64,000 nt of DNA from Brevundimonas fontaquae (GTDB taxonomy: Bacteria; Pseudomonadota; Alphaproteobacteria; Caulobacterales; Caulobacteraceae). Under the pieces are notes generated by a model. That model was given only the letters and a program-made list of their open reading frames with translations, did not search any database and was not told where the DNA came from. A program made the position numbers and the translations under genes. Each line of letters begins with the position of its first letter. Position 1 is the first letter of the stretch. Where the stretch lies: assembly GCF_017086445.1 (NCBI RefSeq), contig NZ_CP070968.1, positions 1,736,001 through 1,800,000 of the forward strand. The letters are read 5' to 3'. This document shows, in pieces, positions 1 to 8,671 of this stretch.

Positions 1-1
1 C

Positions 2-256
2 ATCCGCGCCTTCTACGACGCGCGCAGCCATAATCAGGCGGGCGATCCTGCGAAGTTGGGTCGGGCCCTGGTCGTCTTGGCGAATGCGAAAAACCCGCCT
101 GTGCGATGGTCAGCGGGCACGGACGCCATCGGCGTGGTGGAGATGAAGGCGGACAGCCTGAGGGCCGAACTGGAGGCCTGGCGCGATCTTTCAGCCTCGA
201 CCGACGGCGATTTCACCTTCCGCGAAGAGCCAGGGCTAGGCGGCGCCTGGGGCTGA
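2..256 (+). CDS. SDR family oxidoreductase, C-terminal fragment (5' end outside window)
   Basis: An open frame enters from the left edge and ends with TGA at 254-256, leaving about 84 residues. It reads IRAFYDARSHNQAGDPAKLG and continues through an NPP..WSAGTDA segment to LRAELEAWRDLSASTD. This is the typical C-terminal substrate-lid and tail region of short-chain dehydrogenases, where the QAGDP.K segment is followed by a proline-containing loop and a LEAW...STD ending. The nucleotide-binding and catalytic parts lie outside the window, so substrate and cofactor cannot be judged. It converges on a second SDR gene with only 7 bases between the stop codons. The two are not obviously close paralogues in the part that can be compared. 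Confidence 0.75.
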   Translation: MRAFYDARSHNQAGDPAKLGRALVVLANAKNPPVRWSAGTDAIGVVEMKADSLRAELEAWRDLSASTDGDFTFREEPGLGGAWG

Positions 257-263
257 TACCAGC

Positions 264-1019
264 CTAGACCAGCGCTTCCGTCGTCGGTCCGGCCGCCCAG
301 TCGCGGAAGCGGATCGTCAGCGGGGGCGTGGCGCCGGGGCGGGCCAGATCGACCACCAAGGGGCCGATTTCGGAGGGGTGGGGCAGGACGGACGGGTCTT
401 CGCCCGGATAGGCCTGGGCGCGCATGGCGGTGCGCATCCGGCCGGGATCGACGATGCTGACGCGTACGGGCGTGCTCTCGATCTCGTCGGCCCAAGCCTT
501 CACCAAGGTCTCGGCGCCGGCCTTGGTCGCGGCGTACATACCCCAGAAGGCCTTGGGCGCGCTGGCGACGCTGGTGGTGAAGTGGATGGCGCGGCCGGCG
601 TCGGAGGCGCGCAACAGAGGCTCGAGCGAGCGGATCAGACGATAGACGGCGGTAAAGTTGGTCTTTTCGACCTTGGCGAACTCGCGCGGGTCGGCGTGCG
701 ACACCGGCGTCAGGCCCGAGGGGCCCATGGTGGCGGCGCAATGGACCCAGATGTCCAACTTCTTGAACCGTTCGAAAATGGCGCCGCCCAGCCGGTCGAT
801 GGCCCCGCCGTCCACCAGATCGAACGGAATCAGGGTCGCATGGCGGCCGGTGGCGGCGAAGATGGCGTCGTCCAGCTCTTCCAGACCGCCTTGGGTGCGC
901 GCCGTCGCGATGACGTGGGCACCGGCCTTGGCCAGGGCCAGGGCGCTCTCATAACCGATGCCGCGCGAGGCGCCGACAACGAGGGCGATACGGTCGTTCA
1001 GGGGCAGGGCGTCGGTCAT
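264..1019 (-). CDS. SDR family NAD(P)-dependent oxidoreductase
   Basis: This 251-residue protein has full family length. It shows the Rossmann dinucleotide motif GASRGIG at residues 16-22 and the classical SDR catalytic tetrad: Asn121 (TNFTAV), Ser150 (HFTTSVAS), Tyr162 and Lys166 (YAATK). An NNAG-equivalent segment reads HCAATMG near residue 95. It should catalyse NAD(P)H-dependent oxidation or reduction of an alcohol or ketone in the cytoplasm; the substrate is not evident. The C-terminus VDLARPG...RFRDW resembles the SDR type often annotated in Caulobacterales without known substrate. It is transcribed away from the toxin-antitoxin pair and looks monocistronic. Confidence 0.88.
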   Translation of the reverse strand: MTDALPLNDRIALVVGASRGIGYESALALAKAGAHVIATARTQGGLEELDDAIFAATGRHATLIPFDLVDGGAIDRLGGAIFERFKKLDIWVHCAATMGPSGLTPVSHADPREFAKVEKTNFTAVYRLIRSLEPLLRASDAGRAIHFTTSVASAPKAFWGMYAATKAGAETLVKAWADEIESTPVRVSIVDPGRMRTAMRAQAYPGEDPSVLPHPSEIGPLVVDLARPGATPPLTIRFRDWAAGPTTEALV

Positions 1020-1095
1020 GTTCGGGTGGTAGGAGTGGCGACGAGACGGGTCAATGTGTTAAGCTGTAAGCAGGTGTGTACAGGAGCACTCTGTC

Positions 1096-1347
1096 ATGGC
1101 TGCCAGCACGACCGTCACTGTCCGCATGAGTGAAACACTCAAAGAGCGGCTGGGGCTGCTTGCCGAGAAAACCCAGCGCACCCAATCCTTTCTCGCCGAA
1201 CGCGCCATCGCTGGCTACGTCGAACGAGAACTGGAAATGATGACGGCCGTCGAGGAAGGTCTCGAAGATTTCCGAACAGGCAATGTGGTCCCGCACGAAG
1301 AGGCCATGCGGCAAATCCGCGAGACCATCGCCAAATACGAGTCCTAA
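1096..1347 (+). CDS. CopG/ParD-like ribbon-helix-helix antitoxin
   Basis: This 83-residue protein begins TTVTVRMSETLKERLGLLAE, a ribbon-helix-helix pattern in which the short beta strand binds DNA and the two helices dimerise. It continues with SFLAERAIAGYVERELEMM and an acidic C-terminal tail of the kind that wraps the cognate toxin. An AGGAG ribosome site lies at about 1082-1086. The stop overlaps the next start (TAATG at 1344-1348), so it is translationally coupled to the RelE/ParE-fold protein, which is how ParD/ParE modules are built. By family knowledge the antitoxin, alone or with toxin, represses its own promoter in the 1020-1095 gap. I cannot define the operator with confidence. Confidence 0.85.
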   Translation: MAASTTVTVRMSETLKERLGLLAEKTQRTQSFLAERAIAGYVERELEMMTAVEEGLEDFRTGNVVPHEEAMRQIRETIAKYES

Positions 1348-1634
1348 TGCGCTCCGTCGTGTGGTCACGGCGTGCGCTGCTGGAACTGACCCACGCCATC
1401 GACTATCTGGCCCAGCGCAATCTGCCCGCCGCGCAGAAGATCGAAGCCCGCATCATCGAGACGACGGAAAAGCTGGCGCGACGACCGATCGGTCGGCCGG
1501 GCAAACAGCCTGACACCTACGAAAAGCTCGTGGCCGGCGCGCCGTATCTGATCGTTTATACCTTGGCGGACTATGCCGATGGTGGGCAGGTCCAGATCAT
1601 ACGCCTGTTCCACACGGCGCAGAACCGCGAGTGA
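1347..1634 (+). CDS. ParE/RelE-family toxin
   Basis: This 95-residue protein has the ParE/RelE-superfamily pattern: an N-terminal WSRRALLELTHAIDYLAQRN helical hairpin, GRPGKQPDTYEKLV in the middle, and the ending YLIVYTLADYADGGQVQIIRLFHTAQNRE with the characteristic Ile-Ile-Arg-Leu-x-His-x-x-Gln strand. Members poison DNA gyrase (ParE) or cleave mRNA on the ribosome (RelE). The R..HTAQNR tail favours ParE-like over RelE-like, but this is an inference. The start ATG overlaps the antitoxin stop. The gene ends 6 bases before the purF stop on the other strand. Confidence 0.85.
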   Translation: MRSVVWSRRALLELTHAIDYLAQRNLPAAQKIEARIIETTEKLARRPIGRPGKQPDTYEKLVAGAPYLIVYTLADYADGGQVQIIRLFHTAQNRE

Positions 1635-1640
1635 CGGTCG

Positions 1641-3146
1641 TCAGGCGCTGACCAGCAAGGACAGCTGTTTAGCGCCGAACTCGCGTCCGCCTTCCTCAAT
1701 CTCGCGATCCAGCAGGCGGGTGGGGTAGTCACCGGTGAAATAGTGGTCGGTGAACTGCGGGGCGGCGGCGTTGCGGCCGGTCTCTCCCATCGCGCGATAC
1801 AGGCCGTCGATGGACAGGAAGCCGAGCGAATCGACTTCCAGCATGTCGCGCATCTCTTCCAGGGTCTTGTTGGCGGCCAGCAGCTGCGCGCGCTCGGGCA
1901 TGTCGATGCCGTAGAAGTCGGGGAACAGGATCTGCGGGCTGGCCGAACGCAGGTGGACCTCGGTGGCGCCGGCGGCGCGCACGGCGCGGACCAGTTTCAG
2001 CGAGGTGGTGCCGCGCACGATCGAATCGTCGATCAGCACGACGCGCTTGCCGGCCAGGGCCGACTTGTTGGGGCTGTGCTTCATGCGCACGCCCTTTTGA
2101 CGGGCGCCCTGGCTGGGCTGGATGAAGGTGCGGCCCAAATAGTGGCTGCGGATGATGCCCATTTCGTAGGGGATGCCGCTTTCCTGGGCGTAGCCGAGAG
2201 CGGCGGGTACGCCGGAGTCGGGCACCGGCACGACGATGTCGGCTTCGACGCCCAGTTCGCGAGCCAGGCCGCGACCCATTTCCTTGCGCACCTCATAGAC
2301 GGAGCGGCCGTTCACAACCGAATCCGGGCGTGAGAAATAGACGTATTCGAACAGGCAGGGACGCGCCGCGCGGGCGGGGAAGGGCTTCAGCGAGCGCAGG
2401 CCGCTGTCGTCGATGACGACGATCTCGCCGTGTTCGACATCGCGCACGAAGGTGGCGCCCATCATGTCCAGGGCGCAGGTCTCGGAGGCCAGAACCCAGC
2501 CGTCGCCCAACTGGCCCAGGACCAGCGGGCGAATGCCCAGCGGGTCGCGCGCGCCGATCATCTTGGTGCGGGTCTGGGCCACCAGGGCGTAACCGCCCTC
2601 GATCCGGGCAAGGGCGTCAGTGAAGCGATCGACGATCTTGGCTTTGCGGCTGCGCGCGATCAGGTGGAGGATGACTTCGGAATCCGAGGTCGACTGGAAG
2701 ATGGCGCCTTCGCTGACCAACTGGGCGTGCAGGAATTTGAAGTTGGTCAGGTTGCCGTTGTGGGCGATGGCGATGCCGCCCTGGTCCAGATCGGCGAACA
2801 TCGGCTGGATGTTGCGCAGGAAGCTGCCGCCGGCGGTGGAGTAGCGGGTGTGGCCCACGGCCGCGCGGCCGGGCATCCGCGTCATCAAGTCGGCGCCGCC
2901 GAAGGCCTCGCCCACCAGGCCCTGGTGGCGTTCGGTGTAGAAGCGCTCGTCCTTGACGCTGGCGATGCCGCAGGCTTCCTGGCCGCGATGCTGAAGAGCG
3001 TGAAGACCCAGGGCGACGACGGAAGAGCCTTCGTCCTCGTCCGCGCCCCAGACGCCGCAGACGCCGCATTCCAGACGGAGCTGGTCATCCTCCGGCTCGC
3101 GCCAGTGCTCGCGGTGAACGACGGGATCGGCGATATGGTGGCGCAT
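1641..3146 (-). CDS. purF: Amidophosphoribosyltransferase
   Basis: PurF makes 5-phosphoribosylamine from PRPP and glutamine, the committed step of purine synthesis. The 501-residue protein has an N-terminal Ntn glutaminase domain. The likely nucleophile is Cys27 in LECGVCG, exposed by removal of a 26-residue propeptide as in the Bacillus-type enzymes. It continues with HTRYSTAG (about 99-106) and the AHNGNLTN loop (about 128-135). The C-terminal phosphoribosyltransferase domain carries the PRPP loop LIDDSIVRGTT at 371-381. GGAG lies 7 bases upstream of the ATG. It follows cvpA by 26 bases, the classical cvpA-purF arrangement, so the two are probably co-transcribed. Confidence 0.97.
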   Translation of the reverse strand: MRHHIADPVVHREHWREPEDDQLRLECGVCGVWGADEDEGSSVVALGLHALQHRGQEACGIASVKDERFYTERHQGLVGEAFGGADLMTRMPGRAAVGHTRYSTAGGSFLRNIQPMFADLDQGGIAIAHNGNLTNFKFLHAQLVSEGAIFQSTSDSEVILHLIARSRKAKIVDRFTDALARIEGGYALVAQTRTKMIGARDPLGIRPLVLGQLGDGWVLASETCALDMMGATFVRDVEHGEIVVIDDSGLRSLKPFPARAARPCLFEYVYFSRPDSVVNGRSVYEVRKEMGRGLARELGVEADIVVPVPDSGVPAALGYAQESGIPYEMGIIRSHYLGRTFIQPSQGARQKGVRMKHSPNKSALAGKRVVLIDDSIVRGTTSLKLVRAVRAAGATEVHLRSASPQILFPDFYGIDMPERAQLLAANKTLEEMRDMLEVDSLGFLSIDGLYRAMGETGRNAAAPQFTDHYFTGDYPTRLLDREIEEGGREFGAKQLSLLVSA

Positions 3147-3172
3147 CGTGGGGCTCCGATGACCGGGGAAAC

Positions 3173-3769
3173 TTAAGGGGCGGCTTCGCGGCGCGAGTTA
3201 GGCCGTGATTGCGTCGGGGGCAAGGCTTCGTCGTCCGAAAACCCCCGGCGTACGGACGAATCGACAACGGGTGTGATGGCGTCGGCGCCGCGTCCGATGC
3301 TGGGCAGGACGATCTGGATCATCCGCGCGCCCATGGCGCTGACCGGATAGAGGGCCGCCTTTCCGAGCCAGAGTGGCGTGCGCTCGCCCGGCAGGGCTGC
3401 GACGATGACCAGATGCACCGCCCCGATCAGGACCAGCGCACGCACGCCGCCGATGAACAGGCCGAAGATGCGGTCGATGATGCCGAGGTGCGGATGGTCC
3501 TTGGCGCTCTTGGACATCATCGAGCCGACAAGGCGCAGGCCGAAATAGACGACGAAGAAGGTTAGGACGGCGGCTAAAATCGACCCGGCCCACTCGGGAT
3601 CGACGAAGGCGCGCGTGACGCCGGCGGTCCAGGGCAGGGCGATCAGGGCGACCAGGGCCGCCAGGGTCGCGCTGAGCAGGGTGATGACCTCGCGCACGCC
3701 GCCGCGCACCCAGCCGGCGGCGACGGAAAACAGGATCACCACGATGGCGAAGACGTCGTATCCGGTCAC
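3173..3769 (-). CDS. cvpA: CvpA family membrane protein
   Basis: This 198-residue protein has a GTG start and four predicted membrane segments (about residues 4-22, 27-48, 62-83 and 104-128). The sequence YDVFAIVVILFSVAAGWVRG followed by a REVITLLS segment matches the CvpA family, and the C-terminal 55 residues are polar and probably cytoplasmic. CvpA proteins are inner-membrane proteins linked to colicin V production in E. coli and, more generally, to envelope stress and bile resistance; the biochemical role is unknown. It lies directly upstream of purF on the same strand (26 bases), the arrangement conserved in many proteobacteria. Start choice is moderate because the ribosome site (AGGA) is about 11 bases upstream. 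Confidence 0.88.
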   Translation of the reverse strand: MTGYDVFAIVVILFSVAAGWVRGGVREVITLLSATLAALVALIALPWTAGVTRAFVDPEWAGSILAAVLTFFVVYFGLRLVGSMMSKSAKDHPHLGIIDRIFGLFIGGVRALVLIGAVHLVIVAALPGERTPLWLGKAALYPVSAMGARMIQIVLPSIGRGADAITPVVDSSVRRGFSDDEALPPTQSRPNSRREAAP

Positions 3770-3800
3770 GCGTGCGGGATCCTGCGGTTGCTACCAGGGT

Positions 3801-5171
3801 CTAATAGCGGTTCTGCGAGATTCGTTCGACCACATCCGTCAAGCGCGTGACGGATGTCACCTGCACCCCCTTGGTCTTGGCGGTCAAAGTCGGGCTGAGC
3901 ACCTGATCAAAGCCCAGTTTTTGCGCCTCGCGCAGGCGGGCTTCGGCGCGGCCGACGCTGCGGACCTCGCCCGACAGGCCGATTTCGCCGAACACGACGC
4001 AGCCCTGCGGCAGGGACACGCCGGTCGCCGAGCTGATCAGGGCCGCCGCCGCTGCGAGATCGGCCGCCGGTTCGTTGATGCGCAGGCCCCCGGCGACGTT
4101 CAGATAGACGTCCTGATCGCCGAAGCCGAAGCCGCAGCGGGCCTCCAGCACGGCCAGCACCATCGCAAGACGTCCCGTCTCCCAGCCGATCACGGCGCGG
4201 CGCGGGGTGCCATAGGCGGACTTGGACACCAGGGCCTGCATTTCGACCAGGACGGGGCGCGAGCCCTCGATCCCGGCGAAGACGGCGGCGCCCGGCGCGC
4301 GCTCCTTGCCCTCGCCCAGGAAGAGGGCGGAGGGGTTGGCGACCTCGCGCAGGCCGGCGTCACCCATTTCGAACACGCCGATCTCATCTGTGGCGCCGAA
4401 GCGGTTCTTGCCGGCGCGCAGGATGCGGAACGGATAACCGCGCTCGCCCTCGAAGGTCATGACCGCGTCGACCAGATGTTCGACGACGCGGGGGCCGGCG
4501 ACCTGGCCGTCCTTGGTGACGTGGCCGACCAGGACGATGGCGGGGCCGTCGCTCTTGGCCAGACGCACCAGTTCCCCCGCGCAAGCCCTGACCTGGGTGA
4601 TGGATCCGGGGCCGCTGTCATGCACGTCGGACCAAAGGGTCTGAACCGAATCGATGATGACGATGTCGAACTTCTCGCGCTTCAGCGTGCCCAGGATGTC
4701 GCGCAGCGCCGTCGCGGCCGCCAGATTGACCGGCGCGTCGGCCAGGCCCATCCGCTTGGCGCGCGCGCGGATCTGCTCGACGGCTTCTTCGCCCGAGATA
4801 TAGGCTACGCGCGATCCCCGCAGGGCCGCCTTGGCTGCGACCTCCAGCAACAGGGTCGACTTGCCAACGCCCGGATCGCCGCTGAGCAGGATCGCCGAGC
4901 CGGGCACGACGCCGCCGCCGCAGACGCGGTCGAACTCGGCCACGCCCGTCGTGATGCGCGGCGGCTCTGGCGTGTCGGACTGAAGCGTTTCGAACTGGAT
5001 GCCGCGCGTCCGGGCCGAAGCCGCCGCCGACGGCTTGATCGCGCCCGGCGGAGCCGAGCGGCTTTCTTCGCTCAAGGTATTCCACTGACCGCAGGAGCCG
5101 CACTGGCCCGACCACTTGCTGTGGACCGAGCCGCAGGACTGACAGACATAGAGGGCGGAATCGCGAGCCAT
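3801..5171 (-). CDS. radA: DNA repair protein RadA (Sms)
   Basis: RadA is a hexameric DnaB-like helicase that extends heteroduplex DNA during homologous recombination. The 456-residue frame from ATG 5171 has a four-cysteine zinc finger (Cys10, Cys13, Cys24, Cys27), Walker A GDPGVGKST at 98-106, Walker B VIIDSVQT near 171, and the RadA-specific KNRFG motif at 255-259. A Lon-like C-terminal domain follows. The frame is open further upstream, but AAGGA sits 5 bases before this ATG and the protein then has the usual family length, so I chose 5171. The gene reads away from the Yip1 gene. Confidence 0.96.
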   Translation of the reverse strand: MARDSALYVCQSCGSVHSKWSGQCGSCGQWNTLSEESRSAPPGAIKPSAAASARTRGIQFETLQSDTPEPPRITTGVAEFDRVCGGGVVPGSAILLSGDPGVGKSTLLLEVAAKAALRGSRVAYISGEEAVEQIRARAKRMGLADAPVNLAAATALRDILGTLKREKFDIVIIDSVQTLWSDVHDSGPGSITQVRACAGELVRLAKSDGPAIVLVGHVTKDGQVAGPRVVEHLVDAVMTFEGERGYPFRILRAGKNRFGATDEIGVFEMGDAGLREVANPSALFLGEGKERAPGAAVFAGIEGSRPVLVEMQALVSKSAYGTPRRAVIGWETGRLAMVLAVLEARCGFGFGDQDVYLNVAGGLRINEPAADLAAAAALISSATGVSLPQGCVVFGEIGLSGEVRSVGRAEARLREAQKLGFDQVLSPTLTAKTKGVQVTSVTRLTDVVERISQNRY

Positions 5172-5343
5172 GGGCTTCCTTAGCAGATCGAACGGTCGCG
5201 TCGGACATGGCGTCGGCTCACGACAGTTTCGGTCGCAGGCGCAACCTTTGCCATACTGAAGGATTGAGAATGTGTCGCACACCCTTGCTTCTTGAAGCGA
5301 CGCAACAGCAACATCCGCCCATCTTCTCTCGCCGAGGCCTGTC

Positions 5344-5991
5344 ATGACCGATCCGACGACCCACTCCCAACCCGCTGTCGATCCGGCCCTGGTCGCGCGG
5401 GTCAAGGGCATACTGCTGCAACCCAAGTCCGAATGGCTGAAGATCGACGGCGAGTTCGCCACGACCAAAAGCCTGTTCACCCGCTATGCGATGATCCTGG
5501 CGGCGATCGGCCCGGTCTGTTCGCTGCTCGGCGGTCAGTTGATGCCGATCATGGGCATGAAGCTGTCGATCGTCGGCGCGATCGTCGTGGCGCTCGTCAG
5601 CTACGGCATGTCCTTGCTGGGGGTCTTCTTGCTGGGACTGATCATCAATGCGCTGGCGCCGAACTTCGGCGGGACGGCCAATAAGGTTCAGGCCATGAAG
5701 CTGGCCGTCTATTCCTGGACCGCCGCCTGGCTGGCGGGCGTCTTCGGCCTGATCCCGATGCTGGGCATTCTGGCCATCGTGGGCCTCTACAGCTTCTATC
5801 TGCTGTTCGTCGGCCTGCCGATCCTGATGAAGGTGCCGGAAGACAAGAAGGTCGGCTATTTCATCGTGACGGTGATCGCCGGCGTCGTGATGTATTTCAT
5901 CATCTCGGCGATCGTCGGAGCCATTTCGATGAGCTTCGTCGCCGCATCGGTCGGCATGGCCGGTCTCGCCGGAATGGGCGCCGGCTACTGA
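5344..5991 (+). CDS. Yip1-family integral membrane protein
   Basis: This 215-residue protein starts with a soluble segment (ALVARVKGILLQPKSEWLKI) typical of bacterial Yip1/DUF1282-like proteins, where a W.. IDGE segment precedes the membrane domain. About five hydrophobic segments follow (around 50-68, 75-97, 115-135, 138-157 and 172-200). Eukaryotic Yip1 proteins act in vesicle traffic; the bacterial homologues have no assigned function, and I assign none. The ribosome site is weak (GAGG). It converges on alr with a 7-base overlap of the coding ends. Confidence 0.75.
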   Translation: MTDPTTHSQPAVDPALVARVKGILLQPKSEWLKIDGEFATTKSLFTRYAMILAAIGPVCSLLGGQLMPIMGMKLSIVGAIVVALVSYGMSLLGVFLLGLIINALAPNFGGTANKVQAMKLAVYSWTAAWLAGVFGLIPMLGILAIVGLYSFYLLFVGLPILMKVPEDKKVGYFIVTVIAGVVMYFIISAIVGAISMSFVAASVGMAGLAGMGAGY

Positions 5992-7031
5992 GAATAGACG
6001 CGCGGCACGCGGGGGGTGATCGAGGTCAGCAGCTCGTAGCTGATGGTCCCCGCAGCGGCCGCGGCGTCGTCCAACAGGCGATTAGGGCCGAAGAGTTCGA
6101 CCGGATCGCCGACTGCGACATCCAGGCCGGTGATGTCGACCGCGCAGACATCCATCGAGACCCGACCCAGCAGCGGACGGGTCTCGTTGGCGATCCAGAC
6201 GACGCCCCCGGGCGAATATGATCGCAGCAATCCATCCGCATAGCCGGCGGCCACGGTCGCAACCTTGATAGGGCGTTCGGCGATGTAGCCGCGCGAATAG
6301 CCGACGCTCTCGCCCGCCGGGACGTCGCGGACCTGAAGCACCTCGGCGGTCAGGGTCGCCACCGGTGCGATCCGGGAATCGGGACGCCCTTCTGGACCGC
6401 CGCCGTAAAGACAGATGCCCGGCCGCACCGTGTCGAAGGCGAAGTCCGGGCCCAGGAAACAGCCGCTGGAGTTGGCGAACGACCGGACCACGCCCGGATA
6501 GCGGTCCAGCACGCCCGCAAAGGCGTCACGCTGGCGCCGGTTCATCGGATTGGCCGGTTCGTCGGCGCAGGCGAGGTGGGTCAGGACCAGAGCCAGGCCG
6601 TCGAACGCCTCGGGCGCGTCCTCGGGCCGAATACCCAACCGGTTCATGCCAGTGTCGATCTGCAGGCCGCAGGTCCCGCCGCCCGCCGCCCTCCAGGCCT
6701 GGATCTGCGCCGGATGGTTCAGCACGGGCCGCAGGTCCGACGCCTTGAGCATCGCCGCATCGTCGCCGTGACAGCCGTCGAGCACATAGATCACCGGACC
6801 GTCGGCGCCCAAGGCCGCCCGCAGCCGCACGCCCTCCGCCGCCCGCGCCACGAAGAAGGTCCTCGCCCCCTCGGCCATCAGCCGACTCGCCACGACCTGC
6901 GCCCCCAGTCCGTAGCCGTCCGCCTTGACCACCGGATGCACCGGCTGGCCGCTGACGGCCTCCAGCGTGTGATAGTTGCGCGCCAGGGCGTTCAGATCGA
7001 CGGAGAGGACGGCGGGGGTCGATGCGGTCAT
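5985..7031 (-). CDS. alr: Alanine racemase
   Basis: Alr interconverts L- and D-alanine with PLP, supplying D-alanine for peptidoglycan. From ATG 7031 the protein has 348 residues. Lys36 in VVKADGYGLG is the PLP Schiff-base lysine. AAGYADG carries the second catalytic base (Tyr), and LGRVSMD is the conserved active-site strand of the beta domain. The frame opens at a GTG at 7052, but AAGGAC lies 3 bases upstream of 7031, which I prefer. dnaB ends 38 bases upstream on the same strand, so dnaB-alr are likely co-transcribed, as in several alphaproteobacteria. Confidence 0.95.
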   Translation of the reverse strand: MTASTPAVLSVDLNALARNYHTLEAVSGQPVHPVVKADGYGLGAQVVASRLMAEGARTFFVARAAEGVRLRAALGADGPVIYVLDGCHGDDAAMLKASDLRPVLNHPAQIQAWRAAGGGTCGLQIDTGMNRLGIRPEDAPEAFDGLALVLTHLACADEPANPMNRRQRDAFAGVLDRYPGVVRSFANSSGCFLGPDFAFDTVRPGICLYGGGPEGRPDSRIAPVATLTAEVLQVRDVPAGESVGYSRGYIAERPIKVATVAAGYADGLLRSYSPGGVVWIANETRPLLGRVSMDVCAVDITGLDVAVGDPVELFGPNRLLDDAAAAAGTISYELLTSITPRVPRVYSQ

Positions 7032-7069
7032 GGCGTCCTTATGCGCCAACACCGCGCCGATGGAAGAGG

Positions 7070-8560
7070 CTACTCGTAGCTGACTTCCTCATAGCCGTGC
7101 GCCAGGTTGCCGAAGCGGACGGTGTCGGCGTCGAAGGCCAGTTTGACGATGCCGATGGGGCCGTGGCGCTGCTTGCCGATGACGACCTCGGCCTGGCCTT
7201 GCAGGCGGTCCATGTCCTGCTGCCATTGCAGGTGTTCCTCGGTCCCCTCGCGCGGCTCGGCCCGGCCCAGGTAGTAGCTTTCGCGATAGACGAACATCAC
7301 GCAGTCGGCGTCCTGCTCGATCGAGCCGGATTCGCGCAGATCGGACAGTTGCGGGCGTTTGTCGTCGCGCTGCTCGACCTGACGCGACAGCTGCGACAGG
7401 GCGATGATCGGCACCGACAGTTCCTTGGCTAGGGCCTTCAGCCCGCCGGTGATTTCGGACACCTCCTGCACGCGGTTCTTCTGGCCGCCGCTGTTGCCGG
7501 TCGTGACCAGTTGCAGATAGTCGACGATGATCAGGTCCAGCCCATGTTCCATGCGCTTCAGGCGGCGCGCGCGGGCCGCCAGCTTGGAGATGGACAGGCC
7601 GCCGGTGGCGTCGATGTAGAGGGGGCTTTCGCCGATCTCGACCGCCGCGTCGCGCAACTTGCCGAAGTCGGTGGCGTCGATCTCGCCCTTGCGCAGCTTG
7701 TCCGAGGACACGCCTGACGCGTCGGCCAGAATACGCATCGCCAGCTGTTCGGCGCTCATTTCCAGCGAATAGAAGGCGACGACGCCGCCGTTGACCGTCT
7801 TGCGGCCCTCCGGTGTCGGCTCCCACTGATAGGCGCGCGCCACGTTGAAGGCCATGTTGGTCGCGAGCGCCGTCTTGCCCATCGACGGACGGCCGGCGAG
7901 GATCAGCAGGTCGGACGGGTGCAGGCCGCCCAGTTTGCGGTCTAGATCGTTCAGGCCGGTAGCCAGACCGGCCAGCTTGCCTTCGCGCTGATAGGCTTCG
8001 GCCGCCATCTGAACGGCGCCGGACAAGGCGTTGGAGAAGCTGACGAAACCGGATGAGGGCTTGCCGGTCTCGGCCAGCGAGTACAAGGTCTGTTCGGCCT
8101 GTTCGATCTGCTCGTCGGCGGGCGTCTCCGGATTGGGCGCCTCCTTGATCATGTCGCCGCCGATGCGGATCAGGTCGCGGCGCAGCGCCAGGTCATAGAC
8201 GACGCGCGCATAGTCGGGAGCGTTGGCGGCGGGCGGCGCCCGATCGACCAGGTCGGCGAGGTAACGGAGGCCGCCGAACTCCTGGAACGCCGGATCCTGC
8301 TTGAACCGCTCCATCAGGATGGTGGGCTCGGCTAGCAAGCCTTGGCGGATATGGTCCTCGATCGCGTCGAACAGCCGCTGGTGGAAGGGTTCGTAGAAGT
8401 GCGAGCCGCGCAGCCGGTCGTTCAGCCGCTCGAACACGGCGTTGTCGAACATCAGCGAGCCCAGCAGCGCCTGCTCGGCCTCCAGATTGTGCGGCATCGA
8501 AGTGACGCCGCCGGCGTCCATTGGCGAAGACGAAAAGGGCATGGGGGCGAAGGCGTTCAT
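7070..8560 (-). CDS. dnaB: Replicative DNA helicase DnaB
   Basis: DnaB is the hexameric 5'-3' helicase at the replication fork. The 496-residue protein has the N-terminal DnaB domain (PHNLEAEQALLGSLM near 23-37), a linker, and the RecA-like C-terminal domain with Walker A GRPSMGKT at 223-230, Walker B LIIVDYLQL, and the DLRESGSIEQDAD arginine-finger region. No intein is present. The first 22 residues are low complexity and the ribosome site for ATG 8560 is weak, so the start could be one of the nearby in-frame ATGs (8542 or 8521). It heads a probable dnaB-alr unit. Confidence 0.97.
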   Translation of the reverse strand: MNAFAPMPFSSSPMDAGGVTSMPHNLEAEQALLGSLMFDNAVFERLNDRLRGSHFYEPFHQRLFDAIEDHIRQGLLAEPTILMERFKQDPAFQEFGGLRYLADLVDRAPPAANAPDYARVVYDLALRRDLIRIGGDMIKEAPNPETPADEQIEQAEQTLYSLAETGKPSSGFVSFSNALSGAVQMAAEAYQREGKLAGLATGLNDLDRKLGGLHPSDLLILAGRPSMGKTALATNMAFNVARAYQWEPTPEGRKTVNGGVVAFYSLEMSAEQLAMRILADASGVSSDKLRKGEIDATDFGKLRDAAVEIGESPLYIDATGGLSISKLAARARRLKRMEHGLDLIIVDYLQLVTTGNSGGQKNRVQEVSEITGGLKALAKELSVPIIALSQLSRQVEQRDDKRPQLSDLRESGSIEQDADCVMFVYRESYYLGRAEPREGTEEHLQWQQDMDRLQGQAEVVIGKQRHGPIGIVKLAFDADTVRFGNLAHGYEEVSYE

Positions 8561-8671
8561 CGATTAACGCTTTAGCCCTCTCACGCCCCTGCGTCAGACG
8601 CGGACGCCGCCTGGACCGTGGACAGATCGTCCCGCCTTGGGGACGAACCGGAATTCCTCAATCGGCGCGCG

